Shown here in pieces: positions 16,184 through 24,151 of a DNA stretch of 64,000 nucleotides. A program made the position numbers and the translations under genes. Below the pieces are notes generated by a model, which was not told the origin of the DNA, ran no database searches, and saw only the letters and a list, made by a program, of their open reading frames with translations. The stretch covers positions 62,001 through 126,000 of the forward strand of contig NZ_FMYZ01000010.1 of the NCBI RefSeq assembly GCF_900101625.1, given 5' to 3'. This DNA comes from Cupriavidus sp. YR651. GTDB taxonomy: Bacteria; Pseudomonadota; Gammaproteobacteria; Burkholderiales; Burkholderiaceae. Each line of letters opens with the position of its first letter. The stretch's first letter is position 1.

Positions 16184-17492
16184 CCGTGGTTTCGGACTCG
16201 GGACCGTCTTCGAGGGGGACCCGGGAGGCAAGCACCTTGTCAATGCGCTTGCCATCCATGTCGATGATCTCGAATTTCCAGTCAGCCCATTGCACCATGT
16301 CGGTTGTCTGGGGCAGCCGGCCCAGCAGCAGGAGCAGCATGCCGGACAGCGTGTGATAGCGCTCCTTGTCTTCCTCTGGCACGGCGCGCAAACCAAGCCG
16401 GTCCTTGAGTTCGGGAATGGGGATCAGGCCGTCGAGGAGCCACGTGCCGTCATCGCGTTGCACTGCCCACTCCTCGCCGGCCGCGTCGGGCTTGAATTCA
16501 CCCGTGATGGCCTCGATCAGGTCCTGCAGGGTCACCAGGCCCAGCACCTCGCCGTATTCATCGATAACGAACGCGATCTGTCCGCCCGACGATCGGAAAT
16601 TCTCGAGCAGCTCCATGCCCGTCACGCTTTCCGGCACGAAGACCGCCGGCTGGAGCACGGTCGTCAGCTCGGCCTTTTCGCCGCGCAGATGACGCGCCAG
16701 CAATTGGCGCGCGCTGACGACGCCCAGGATGTCATGCATGCCGCCACGCACCACCGGGAAGCGCGAGTGATCCGTTTCCTCGATGCGGCGCAGGGTTTCC
16801 TCTTCGCCCTGTTCGATGTCCAGGAAGACGACGTCGCCACGCGGCACCATCAGCGAAGCCAGCTGGCGGTCGTCGAGGCGAAACACGTTGCGCACCATGG
16901 TGTGCTCGTGATGCTCGATCACGCCTGCCTCCGAGCCTTCCACCAGCAGCGCGTGGATTTCATCTTCCGTCACGGCGGGGCCGCGGTTGGTGTTGACGCC
17001 CAGCAGGCGCAACATCAGCCGCGTGGAGCCGCCCAGCAGCTTGACGAACGGTGTGGACGCCACGCCGAGAAACGCGATCGGACGGGACACCATGCGCGCA
17101 ATGGCTTCCGGTGCCAGTTGACCAAGGCGCTTCGGCACCAGCTCGCCCAGCACAATCGAGAAATAGGTCAGGCCTGCCACCACGATGGCGGTGGCGACAT
17201 AGCCGGAGGTGGTGGCGGATAGCCCGAATCCCTGCAGCCAGCCGCCGAGCGGCGCGGCAAGCGTCGATTCACCGACCACGCCGTTCAGCACACCGATCGA
17301 CGTGATGCCGATCTGCACCGTGGAGAGGAAACGCGTGGGGTCCTCCCCGAGCTTGACGGCCTCCATGGCGCCGCGGTCGCCGTCGTCTATCAGTCGCTGC
17401 AGCCGGGCCTTCCGGGCCGTGACGAGCGCGATTTCCGACATGGCGAACAGGCCGTTAAGCAGAATGAGCGCCAGTAATATGGCAATTTCCAT
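16179..17492 (-). CDS. HlyC/CorC-family membrane protein (CNNM/DUF21, CBS pair, CorC_HlyC domain)
   Basis: A 437-aa inner-membrane protein. The DUF21/CNNM part (about 1-185) has four hydrophobic segments with SEIALVTARKARL and PKRLGQLAPEAIARMVSRPI. A CBS pair follows (about 200-330; MVPRGDVVFLDIEQ and FVIDEYGEVLGLVTLQDLIEA), then the acidic CorC_HlyC domain at the C-terminus (350-430). The family takes part in Mg2+/Co2+ homeostasis, and some members export cations. Monocistronic as seen here. Confidence 0.92.
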   Translation of the reverse strand: MEIAILLALILLNGLFAMSEIALVTARKARLQRLIDDGDRGAMEAVKLGEDPTRFLSTVQIGITSIGVLNGVVGESTLAAPLGGWLQGFGLSATTSGYVATAIVVAGLTYFSIVLGELVPKRLGQLAPEAIARMVSRPIAFLGVASTPFVKLLGGSTRLMLRLLGVNTNRGPAVTEDEIHALLVEGSEAGVIEHHEHTMVRNVFRLDDRQLASLMVPRGDVVFLDIEQGEEETLRRIEETDHSRFPVVRGGMHDILGVVSARQLLARHLRGEKAELTTVLQPAVFVPESVTGMELLENFRSSGGQIAFVIDEYGEVLGLVTLQDLIEAITGEFKPDAAGEEWAVQRDDGTWLLDGLIPIPELKDRLGLRAVPEEDKERYHTLSGMLLLLLGRLPQTTDMVQWADWKFEIIDMDGKRIDKVLASRVPLEDGPESETTG

Positions 17493-17894
17493 CAGGTTGC
17501 ACGCCCTATGCGCGCAGGTATTGAAAAATCAGAGCATACCATCCGACTATGACGTTTCTCGTCGCCGGTGACGCAGGCGTCACTGTCGGAGCGCCAGCGG
17601 CGTGCGCCGCCGCACGGTGGCGGCATGCGGCTACCGCCGCCGCTGCGGCGGGTAGCGGCAGCGAGGGAGGCGCAGGCAGGTCGATGCGCAATCAAGCACG
17701 GATCATGCCGTGGTCGGCCGGATACTTCGCCCGAGTGCGGCGCCATGTAGGTGCATCTTAGAAGTCATATGCCACCGTCGACATGCGACGAATCTGAAAG
17801 GGCGTCTTCCTTTATCGCGGCTCCCCTAGCTGACTGCTGGTGATTACCTTGGAGGTAGTCGTCACGCGGCCATTGGCGTGCTGTAATGTGAGCC
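17493..17894. other. Divergent intergenic region, no gene seen
   Basis: About 400 bases between the divergent CorC-like gene and the MmyB-like regulator. The centre (17570-17690) is a GC-rich stretch of GCC/GGC runs; the flanks are more balanced and should hold both promoters. I could not place a convincing promoter or operator. Confidence 0.4.
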
Positions 17895-18773
17895 ATGGAT
17901 ACCCTGACGCCTGGCTCCGAAGCCGCCCTCGATTTTCCCGGCCTGCTGCGTTACTGGCGTGGCAAGCGTGGCTACAGCCAGCTGGCGCTGTCGCTGGCCG
18001 CCGGGGTTTCCCAACGTCATATCAGTTTCCTGGAATCAGGCCGGGCGCGGCCGAGCCGCGAGATGGTGCTGGCCCTGGCGGAACGCCTCGGGGTGCCGCT
18101 GCGGCAGCGCAACCGGCTGCTGCTGGCCGGCGGTTTTGCGCCCGCATACAGCGAACATGCGCTGGCGTCGCCGCCCATGCAGATGGTGCGGCAGGCCATT
18201 GCGCTGATCCTCGCCAAGCAGGAACCGTATCCCGCCGCGGTGCTGGACCGATTCTGGAACCTGGTCGATGCCAACACGGCGTACCGCCGCATGCTGGACA
18301 AGCTGTTGGCCGGCCGCAGGCCTGCATCGCTCGACACCAGCGGCCAGCGCATCAATCTGATGCTGTCCGTCTTCGACCCGAATGGACTCTGGCCAGTGAT
18401 CGAGAATGCGCGCCAGGTGGGCCGCTACCTGCTGCGCCGGGTCTGGCAGGAACTGCAGGTGCAGGCGCACGACCAGACCGCGCGCGAGATCTTCCGGCGG
18501 ATCGCCGAATGGCATCCGGACATGGTGGGGCCGGGCGGCGTGCTGCTGGGCGAGGACGACCCGGCGGACGGGTCCCCGCCACCGGTTCTGCCCGTGGCCC
18601 TGCATGCCGGCCGCTTCCGCGCGTCGCTGTTCTCCACGCTGACCACGCTGGGCATTCCGCAGGACGTCACCTCGCAGGAACTGCGCATCGAGTGCTTCTA
18701 CCCGGCGGATGAGGCCACTCGTTCGATCTTCGAAGCGATGGCCGAGACCCCGTCGCGGACATCGCGACCGTAG
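17895..18773 (+). CDS. XRE-family regulator with MmyB-like ligand-binding domain
   Basis: A 292-aa regulator. The Cro/C1-type HTH (about residues 12-70) includes YSQLALSLAAGVSQRHISFLESGRA in two overlapping helices. The C-terminal MmyB-like PAS-type domain (about 110-285) includes DRFWNLVDANTAYRRML and FRASLFSTLTTLGIPQD. MmyB-type regulators usually control an adjacent short-chain dehydrogenase or oxidoreductase; no such gene is next to it here, so the target is unclear. It lies just upstream of the FMN riboswitch but is probably an independent unit. Confidence 0.9.
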   Translation: MDTLTPGSEAALDFPGLLRYWRGKRGYSQLALSLAAGVSQRHISFLESGRARPSREMVLALAERLGVPLRQRNRLLLAGGFAPAYSEHALASPPMQMVRQAIALILAKQEPYPAAVLDRFWNLVDANTAYRRMLDKLLAGRRPASLDTSGQRINLMLSVFDPNGLWPVIENARQVGRYLLRRVWQELQVQAHDQTAREIFRRIAEWHPDMVGPGGVLLGEDDPADGSPPPVLPVALHAGRFRASLFSTLTTLGIPQDVTSQELRIECFYPADEATRSIFEAMAETPSRTSRP

Positions 18774-18843
18774 CCCTGCCGGAAAAGCACAGTCGTGCTA
18801 AGATCGCCCGGCCGCCGCGGAAGGCTTCCACGGCGGCATCGTT

Positions 18844-18999
18844 ACGTCTTCAGGGCGGGGTGAAAGTCCCCACCGGCGGTATGGCGCACGCGTCCACGAC
18901 GCGCTGCGACGAGCCCGCGAGCGCCCGCACTCTCCGTGCGGGGTCAGCAGACCTGGTGAGAGGCCAGGGCCGACGGTCATAGTCCGGATGAAAGAAGAT
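18844..18999 (+). promoter_or_regulatory. FMN riboswitch (RFN element) upstream of ribB
   Basis: The conserved RFN core is present in order: CTTCAGGGCGGGGTGAAAG, CCCCACCGGCGGT, GAGCCCGCGAGC, GGTCAGCAGACCTGGTGAGA, CCGACGGTCATAGTCCGGATG and AAAGAAGAT. In proteobacteria this element ends transcription or hides the ribosome site of riboflavin genes when FMN is plentiful. It begins about 290 nt before the ribB start, leaving room for a regulatory expression platform at 19000-19125. Confidence 0.95.
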
Positions 19000-19129
19000 G
19001 GGCGGAATCCGCATGGCCTCATGCGCGCGCAATATCGTCCGTTGCGTGCGGCGGGCCGTCGCTGCTTTTCGCTGATCGTCCCCTGAAACGCCCATTGACC
19101 ATATGCACGCCTGTGCACGGAGCGTTTCA

Positions 19130-19828
19130 ATGCTGACCCTTACTCAACCTACCCAACCTGCTCAAGCTGTATCCCCCCTTGTCACACCGCCGGCATCGGC
19201 CGACGTCGACCCGCGCTCGCTGGATGAACGCATCGCCCAGGCACTGGACGCCATGCGCGACGGCCGTCCGGTGGTGCTGCTCGATGACGACGACCGCGAG
19301 AACGAAGCAGACCTGATACTCGCCGCCGAGCGCCTGACCACGGCCAATATGGCCATGATGATCCGCGAGTGCAGCGGCATCGTCTGCCTGTGCCTGACGG
19401 CCGAGAAGGTCCGCCAGCTTGGCCTGCGCCCGATGGTGGAGAACAACCGCAGCCAGTACGGCACGGCCTTCACCGTGTCGATCGAGGCGCGCGAAGGCGT
19501 GACCACCGGCGTGAGCGCGGCGGACCGCATCACGACCATCCAGGCCGCGATTGCCGACGATGCCGGCACGGACGCCGTGGTCAGTCCGGGCCATGTGTTC
19601 CCGCTGGTGGCCGTCGACGGTGGCGTGCTGGCCCGCCGCGGCCACACCGAGGGTTCGGTGGAACTGGCCCGCATGGCTGGCATGGCGCCCGCTGCCGTAC
19701 TCTGCGAGCTGATGAACCCGGACGGCACCATGGCGCGCCGCCCCGAGGCGCTGGCCTTCGCCGAGACGTATCAGCTGCCGATCCTGACCATTGCGGACCT
19801 GGTCGCCTGGCGCGAGATCCACGGCTGA
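19130..19828 (+). CDS. ribB: 3,4-dihydroxy-2-butanone-4-phosphate synthase
   Basis: About 232 aa, the stand-alone RibB form without a GTP cyclohydrolase II domain. It converts ribulose-5-phosphate to formate and the four-carbon riboflavin precursor. The acidic metal motif LLDDDDRENEADLI, GVSAADRITT, SPGHVFPL and GHTEG are intact. The start at 19130 is preferred because GGAG precedes it; an ATG at 19103 in frame has no site. Expression should be controlled by the FMN riboswitch directly upstream, giving FMN feedback on riboflavin synthesis. Confidence 0.95.
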   Translation: MLTLTQPTQPAQAVSPLVTPPASADVDPRSLDERIAQALDAMRDGRPVVLLDDDDRENEADLILAAERLTTANMAMMIRECSGIVCLCLTAEKVRQLGLRPMVENNRSQYGTAFTVSIEAREGVTTGVSAADRITTIQAAIADDAGTDAVVSPGHVFPLVAVDGGVLARRGHTEGSVELARMAGMAPAAVLCELMNPDGTMARRPEALAFAETYQLPILTIADLVAWREIHG

Positions 19829-19843
19829 TTCCACGCGGCTGAT
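19818..19843 (+). repeat. Tandem duplication over the ribB stop
   Basis: TCCACGGCTGAT (19818-19829, containing the TGA stop at 19826-19828) is followed immediately by TCCACGCGGCTGAT (19830-19843). The second copy differs by a 2-bp insertion. Confidence 0.75.
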
Positions 19844-20044
19844 GCAAGGCTGCCGATTCGCCATGGGGATCGATCAACTTGTCCGGCACGCCTGACTGGG
19901 TGCGGCTGAACATCGGTTGGCGGGTTATGCGCCGCGCGCGACCTGCCTTGTTCAGAGCGGAATCTGACAGCTCGCAACGTGGAGGCGCATACACGCTGTG
20001 CGACAATGCGGGCTGCCTTTTCCCGTCATGACGAGGGTGTCCTC

Positions 20045-20647
20045 ATGTTTTTCCGCGTGTTTTCGCGCCTGGCCCTGGTGGCCGGCGCGTGCTTCAGTGT
20101 CGCTGCCCAGGCTGGTCCGGACAGCGCATCTTCCCTCGCTACCTTTCCCGCTTCGCCGGCCGGCACAGCCTCGAGTGTCCAGGGTCCGGCCGCTGCATCG
20201 GGCCAGTACCAGTGCCCGGGCGCGAGCGGCGGCACCGTGTTGCGAGCTTCGCCGCGCGACGGCTGCGCACTGGTCTCGGCGCCCGACCCCGCAGCCCCGG
20301 ACCCGCAGCGCTGGTTGCCACTGATGGGCGCCAACGGCATGATTTCCTATTTCGACCAGACGACGGTACGCCGCCGGGGTCCGGAGGTGGGTGTGGTGCT
20401 GGTCCGCAATGCGCCCGCGGGCGTGATCCGGACCACCAGCGGCGAGACCATTCGCTCGTCGCTGAAGCGCCTGGTGCTGAATTGCGCGACATCGATGTAC
20501 GCGGTGGTCGAGCAGACGCTGTACAGCAAGCGTTATGCGCGTGGGGATTCGCTCTATACGATCCGCGCGCCTCAGGCTGGCATGCCGCAACCGGCGGCAT
20601 CGGGCAGCATCGCCAGTCAGCTGATGAACCGGCTGTGTCATGGATGA
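20045..20647 (+). CDS. Exported protein with a surface-adhesin E-like domain
   Basis: A 200-aa protein with a clear signal peptide (residues 1-21, ending AQA). The start at 20045 follows GAGGGTG. A Ser/Ala/Pro-rich linker leads to a C-terminal beta-rich domain with ISYFDQTTVRRRG and SLKRLVLNCATSMYAVVEQTLYS, the pattern of adhesin-E/CNP1-like periplasmic domains (Tyr-Asp followed later by a single Cys). Function unknown; probably periplasmic or surface-associated. It ends before a canonical terminator at 20742-20768. Confidence 0.75.
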   Translation: MFFRVFSRLALVAGACFSVAAQAGPDSASSLATFPASPAGTASSVQGPAAASGQYQCPGASGGTVLRASPRDGCALVSAPDPAAPDPQRWLPLMGANGMISYFDQTTVRRRGPEVGVVLVRNAPAGVIRTTSGETIRSSLKRLVLNCATSMYAVVEQTLYSKRYARGDSLYTIRAPQAGMPQPAASGSIASQLMNRLCHG

Positions 20648-20741
20648 CGGCCGGCACCGTGGCTGACTTGGCGCGTCATGCGCGCTGTCTCGATGTTGGC
20701 GCTGTGCGATGGCGGGTGTGACAAGGCGGCATGAAACAGGA

Positions 20742-20768
20742 AGAGGGGCTTCGGCCTCTCTTTTTTTT
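20742..20768 (+). terminator. Rho-independent terminator with TTCG tetraloop
   Basis: AGAGGGGC and GCCTCTCT enclose the loop TTCG, followed by eight T residues. It ends the adhesin-E-like gene and shows that the next gene does not start at the in-frame ATG at 20731, which lies ahead of this hairpin. Confidence 0.9.
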
Positions 20769-20814
20769 CGCCTTCAGGCTATGCTTGGCGCTAGGCACCA
20801 CTCGGGAAACGGAC

Positions 20815-22602
20815 ATGGCGACGCAAGCGTGGCGGTGGCAGGGATCGGGAGGCTGGCGGGTGGTCATTGCCGTCGTGGCGATGCTTTGCGGCGTCGTGCA
20901 GGCGGCGAGCGCTCCAGCCGTGTCGGCATCACCCGTTGTGCCTGCGCCTGTTGCGCCGGCCCGTGAAGCGCCCGCCGAGCTACGCCTGATGAACCGGCCG
21001 ATCGTGACGCTGCGCGCGACGGTCGGCGGCGCCGACCCGGCCACACGCGTAGCAAGGGCGCAAGCCACATTCGACGCCTTGTCCGAGACGCAGCTCTCGC
21101 TGCCACTGGGCCGGATTGCCGGCTCGCTTGGGGATGTGAGCGGCGTGGCGTTCCGCCTTGGCGACCGGCTGTTGTTCGCGCTCACGGTGGGCGACCTGGA
21201 TCAGGCGGAAGGACTCGCCGTCGACGTCGCCGCGGCGCAGGTGCAGGCACGCCTGCAGGCCGCCATCGATGCGCGACGCGCGCAGATGTACTGGCCTAAC
21301 CTCCTGCGCGGCGCGCTGCTGTCGCTCGCCGGGCTGACGTTGCTGGTCGGCCTCATCTGGGGCATCGGCCGCGCCCGCAACCGCATGCGCACCCGGCTCC
21401 AGCAGGCCCTCGATGTTCACCTGAAACGCCGCGCCAGCGGCACGTTCGACTGGACGGGCGCGGTGTACCAGCTCGTCAGCCGCATCGTGCAGATCCTGGC
21501 GGTGGGCTCGGTGTTCGTGCTCGCGTTCCTCTGGCTCCAGTTCGCGATGGAGCAGTTTCCGCTGACCGAGCCGCTCGGTGACCGCATGGGCGTGTTTATC
21601 GTCGGCCTGCTGGCGAATATCGCGATATCGATGGTGGAGGCAATTCCCGGCCTGGTCACCGTGGTGGTGATCCTGCTGATCACGCGCGCGGTGCAGCGGC
21701 TGGTGGCCAACATCTTCGTGGCCGTGCAAAAGGGCCAGGTCACGGTGCCGGGGATGCACCCCGAGACCGCGGGCGCCACGCGCCGTGTGGCGAGCGTGCT
21801 GATCTGGGTGCTCGGGTTCACGTTTGCCTATCCCTATATTCCGGGCTCGCAGAGCGATATCTTCAAAGGGTTGTCGGTGCTGCTGGGCTTCATGGTGACG
21901 CTGGGGTCGGCCAACGTGGTGAACCAGTTGATGAGCGGGATGGTGGTGGTCTATTCGCGCGCGCTGCGGCGCGGCGACATGGTGTGCATCGGGGACACGG
22001 TCGGCACGGTGGCGGGGCTCGACGCGCTGTCGGTCAAGGTCATCAACCTGCGCAATGAGGAGGTGACGCTGCCCAACGCCGTGGTGGTTGGCAGCGCGAT
22101 CCATAACTACTCGCGCCACGGCACCGCGCGCGATGCCCGCGATGCGGAGCAGGGTGCGCTGATTTCCGCCACCGTGACGATCGGCTACGACACGCCGTGG
22201 CGGCAGGTCCACGGGATGCTGCTGGAGGCCGCCGGACAGGCCAGGCATGTAGTGGCGGAACCCACGCCGTTCGTACTGCAGCGGGCGCTACAGGACTTCT
22301 ACGTGGAATACGAACTGTTCGCCGCGATCGATCATCCGCGCAATCGCTTTCACGCGCTGTCGGCGCTGCATGCGGGAATCCAGGATGCCTTCAACGCGTA
22401 CGGTGTCCAGATCATGTCGCCGCACTTCATGGACCAGCCGTCCCATACGATCGGCGTGCCCGAGGCGCGCTGGTTCGAAGTCCCCGGCAATGCCGACATC
22501 GATCCGGCCGCGCATGCCCGCCGCAGTGCGGGGCCTGCGGCCGGGCGCGTGCCGGACCCTGCGCCGGCACCCGAACACGGCGACGGTCAGTCAGCGACTT
22601 GA
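20815..22602 (+). CDS. MscS-family mechanosensitive channel with N-terminal signal peptide
   Basis: About 595 aa. Residues 1-32 form a signal peptide. A periplasmic N-terminal region of roughly 140 residues is followed by four or more membrane segments (about 165-400), with the pore helix region VLLGFMVTLGSANVVNQLMSGM and the beta domain VCIGDTVGTVAGLDALSVKVINLRNEEVTLPNAVV. The C-terminal soluble domain includes GYDTPWRQVHGMLLEAA. This larger MscS architecture resembles YnaI/YbdG-type channels for hypo-osmotic shock. The start at 20815 avoids the upstream terminator. The C-terminus overlaps the convergent gene by 16 nt. Confidence 0.88.
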   Translation: MATQAWRWQGSGGWRVVIAVVAMLCGVVQAASAPAVSASPVVPAPVAPAREAPAELRLMNRPIVTLRATVGGADPATRVARAQATFDALSETQLSLPLGRIAGSLGDVSGVAFRLGDRLLFALTVGDLDQAEGLAVDVAAAQVQARLQAAIDARRAQMYWPNLLRGALLSLAGLTLLVGLIWGIGRARNRMRTRLQQALDVHLKRRASGTFDWTGAVYQLVSRIVQILAVGSVFVLAFLWLQFAMEQFPLTEPLGDRMGVFIVGLLANIAISMVEAIPGLVTVVVILLITRAVQRLVANIFVAVQKGQVTVPGMHPETAGATRRVASVLIWVLGFTFAYPYIPGSQSDIFKGLSVLLGFMVTLGSANVVNQLMSGMVVVYSRALRRGDMVCIGDTVGTVAGLDALSVKVINLRNEEVTLPNAVVVGSAIHNYSRHGTARDARDAEQGALISATVTIGYDTPWRQVHGMLLEAAGQARHVVAEPTPFVLQRALQDFYVEYELFAAIDHPRNRFHALSALHAGIQDAFNAYGVQIMSPHFMDQPSHTIGVPEARWFEVPGNADIDPAAHARRSAGPAAGRVPDPAPAPEHGDGQSAT

Positions 22603-22988
22603 CGCGCCTTCCAGGTGCCGTCGGATTGCTTGCAGAACCAGCCGGACCAGCCTTCCGTGGCGCTGCCCCGCTTCAGCTCGGATTTCAGCCTGCGGCAGGT
22701 CTGGCCCTTGTCGGTCTTGGTGGCGATGGGGGTGATCGTGCCGTCGACAGCCTGGCGGCGGCCGGCGGCGGGGTAGTGCCATTCCACCGTCTGGTTGTCC
22801 GCGGTGTCATTCAGCGCCTTGCGTACGCTCACTGCCACCGAGGCGGCTTCCTGCTTGGTCAGGGTGCCGATGATGCTGCCGGACAAGTAATTGTCGAAGT
22901 AGGCAAGGGCGGGCTGTGCGGCGCCAAGGAGGAGCGCGCAACCCAGGCTGGACGCGAGGGCAAAGCGGGAGATGCGCCGGGCTTGCAT
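22587..22988 (-). CDS. Exported RT0821/Lpp0805-type surface protein
   Basis: A 133-aa protein with a signal peptide (residues 1-29, ending ALA) and a start at 22988 behind AAGGAATT. The mature part shows the 17-kDa-antigen-like domain: Leu-Thr-Lys-Gln-Glu-Ala-Ala opening, EWHYPAAG, GTITPI, a CRRLKSEL segment and GWFCKQSDGTWK near the end. The two Cys could form a disulfide. Role unknown; related proteins are envelope-associated. It is convergent with, and slightly overlaps, the MscS gene. Confidence 0.8.
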   Translation of the reverse strand: MQARRISRFALASSLGCALLLGAAQPALAYFDNYLSGSIIGTLTKQEAASVAVSVRKALNDTADNQTVEWHYPAAGRRQAVDGTITPIATKTDKGQTCRRLKSELKRGSATEGWSGWFCKQSDGTWKARQVAD

Positions 22989-23245
22989 GGCAATTCCTTG
23001 TGATCGTGAATGACGAGGCGATTGTAAGCGCGCGGGCGCCGCTTGCGTGCGATCCAAGGCAGTTGGCGACACATTCGCAAGGCATCGCGGTGCAGCAAAT
23101 TTCCCGCCGCAGCGCAGTTTGACAGCCAGCCGGCCCTGACCTAGCGTGGAGTGTTGCCCCTGCGAGAGGGCGGCCGCCTGATGCCGGGCGGCCGGCGCGA
23201 GGGGCATGGGCCATTCGCCTGCCCGGCGAGAGAAGGAGTCCGGCC

Positions 23246-23623
23246 ATGAAGCAACGCTACCTGATCCTCGGCCTGATACTGGCCGCCGCCGCTGGTGCCG
23301 CCCAGGCCCAGTCGCCAGCCAGGACTGGCAAGTTCGACACCTACACGGACGGTGCTCGCGACAAATACAACCCCTATTCGGACGGCGCGCACACGGGCAA
23401 GTTCGACGCCTATACGGACGGGGCCCGCACCGATAGCGTGAACTCGCTGAACCCGGGTGTGCGGACCGACCAGTTCGAACCCATCGACAATGCCAAGGGC
23501 ACCGCCCAGAAATACGACAACTTCTCGCAGGGCATGCGTAGTAGCGGCACGTTCGACACGTACGGCGAAGGCGCGAAGTCCGAGAAATTCAATCCCTTTA
23601 GCGATGGCGCGAACAAGGAATAG
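23246..23623 (+). CDS. Exported repeat protein of unknown function
   Basis: A 125-aa protein with a Sec signal peptide (residues 1-22, ending AQA) and a good ribosome site (AAGGAG). The whole mature protein is made of about eight degenerate units of 11-14 residues with the pattern x-[FY]-[DN]-x-[YF]-[ST]-[DEQ]-G-[AM]-[RHK]: GKFDTYTDGARD, KYNPYSDGAHT, GKFDAYTDGART, DSVNSLNPGVRT, DQFEPIDNAKGT, AQKYDNFSQGMRSS, GTFDTYGEGAKS, EKFNPFSDGANKE. It has no Cys. Aromatic and acidic residues dominate. I do not recognise a family. It is monocistronic. Confidence 0.8.
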   Translation: MKQRYLILGLILAAAAGAAQAQSPARTGKFDTYTDGARDKYNPYSDGAHTGKFDAYTDGARTDSVNSLNPGVRTDQFEPIDNAKGTAQKYDNFSQGMRSSGTFDTYGEGAKSEKFNPFSDGANKE

Positions 23624-23657
23624 GAACGAGCAAGGGACAGGAGCGAACGAGGGATAG
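23607..23657 (+). repeat. Three 17-bp tandem units starting in the last codons of the repeat-protein gene
   Basis: GCGCGAACAAGGAATAG (23607-23623, ending with the stop codon), GAACGAGCAAGGGACAG (23624-23640) and GAGCGAACGAGGGATAG (23641-23657) follow each other without gaps. The units are degenerate but keep the period exactly. Confidence 0.85.
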
Positions 23658-24151
23658 GATCTGGCAGGCGCGCAAGGAAAGCGGCGGCGGATGGCGGACC
23701 GGTCGGGGCCCGAACGGAGCGATGCGGTACGGTGTCCCGTCGGTGAGCACCCGTCGTCGGGGTGACGGCCTCGGCGCCGGCTCGACGGGTAGTCGCGATG
23801 GCGGGTCGGCGGTCAAGTGACGCCGCCGCCCGCAAACGCTGCGGCGGAGCGGCTTCGAGCCGACTAGGTTGACATTTTGTTTCAAACGTTGCGGCACCGA
23901 AACGTGACTTTTAAGGCTCGAATTGTTAAGGTTTCGCATCGCAATGCAACAAGGTGGATACGGTCAATGGCGATGGTCCCTGATTGACCGCTTCGCGCAT
24001 TGAATCGGCGCGGATGCTCCAGTCACCCGGCTGGTCCGTCTCTTGCTCTGGTTGTCCGCGTTGAGGTTCGTGCCATCGGCTGCCATATCTGGCGAATCGT
24101 CACGGGCTTCGCGCTTTCTATCCACCTCCCACCCACCTTTATCCGGCCTTC
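23658..24151. other. Intergenic region upstream of opgG, no gene seen
   Basis: About 490 bases. The first part (to 23850) is GC-rich; from 23865 to 23960 the base composition drops (TTGACATTTTG at 23869, then TTTTAAGG and TTGTTAAGG), which probably marks the opgGH promoter region. I could not pair a convincing -35 and -10. Short open frames on the minus strand look like chance frames. Confidence 0.45.

Noticed and set aside
20731..20814. An N-terminal extension of the large MscS channel starting at 20731
   Set aside because: The extension would be read through a canonical Rho-independent terminator with a TTCG loop and eight T residues. The start at 20815 gives a proper signal peptide.
23598..23939. 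A 113-codon minus-strand frame after the repeat protein
   Set aside because: Very rich in Arg and Pro, overlaps the end of the repeat-protein gene and has no ribosome site or family pattern.
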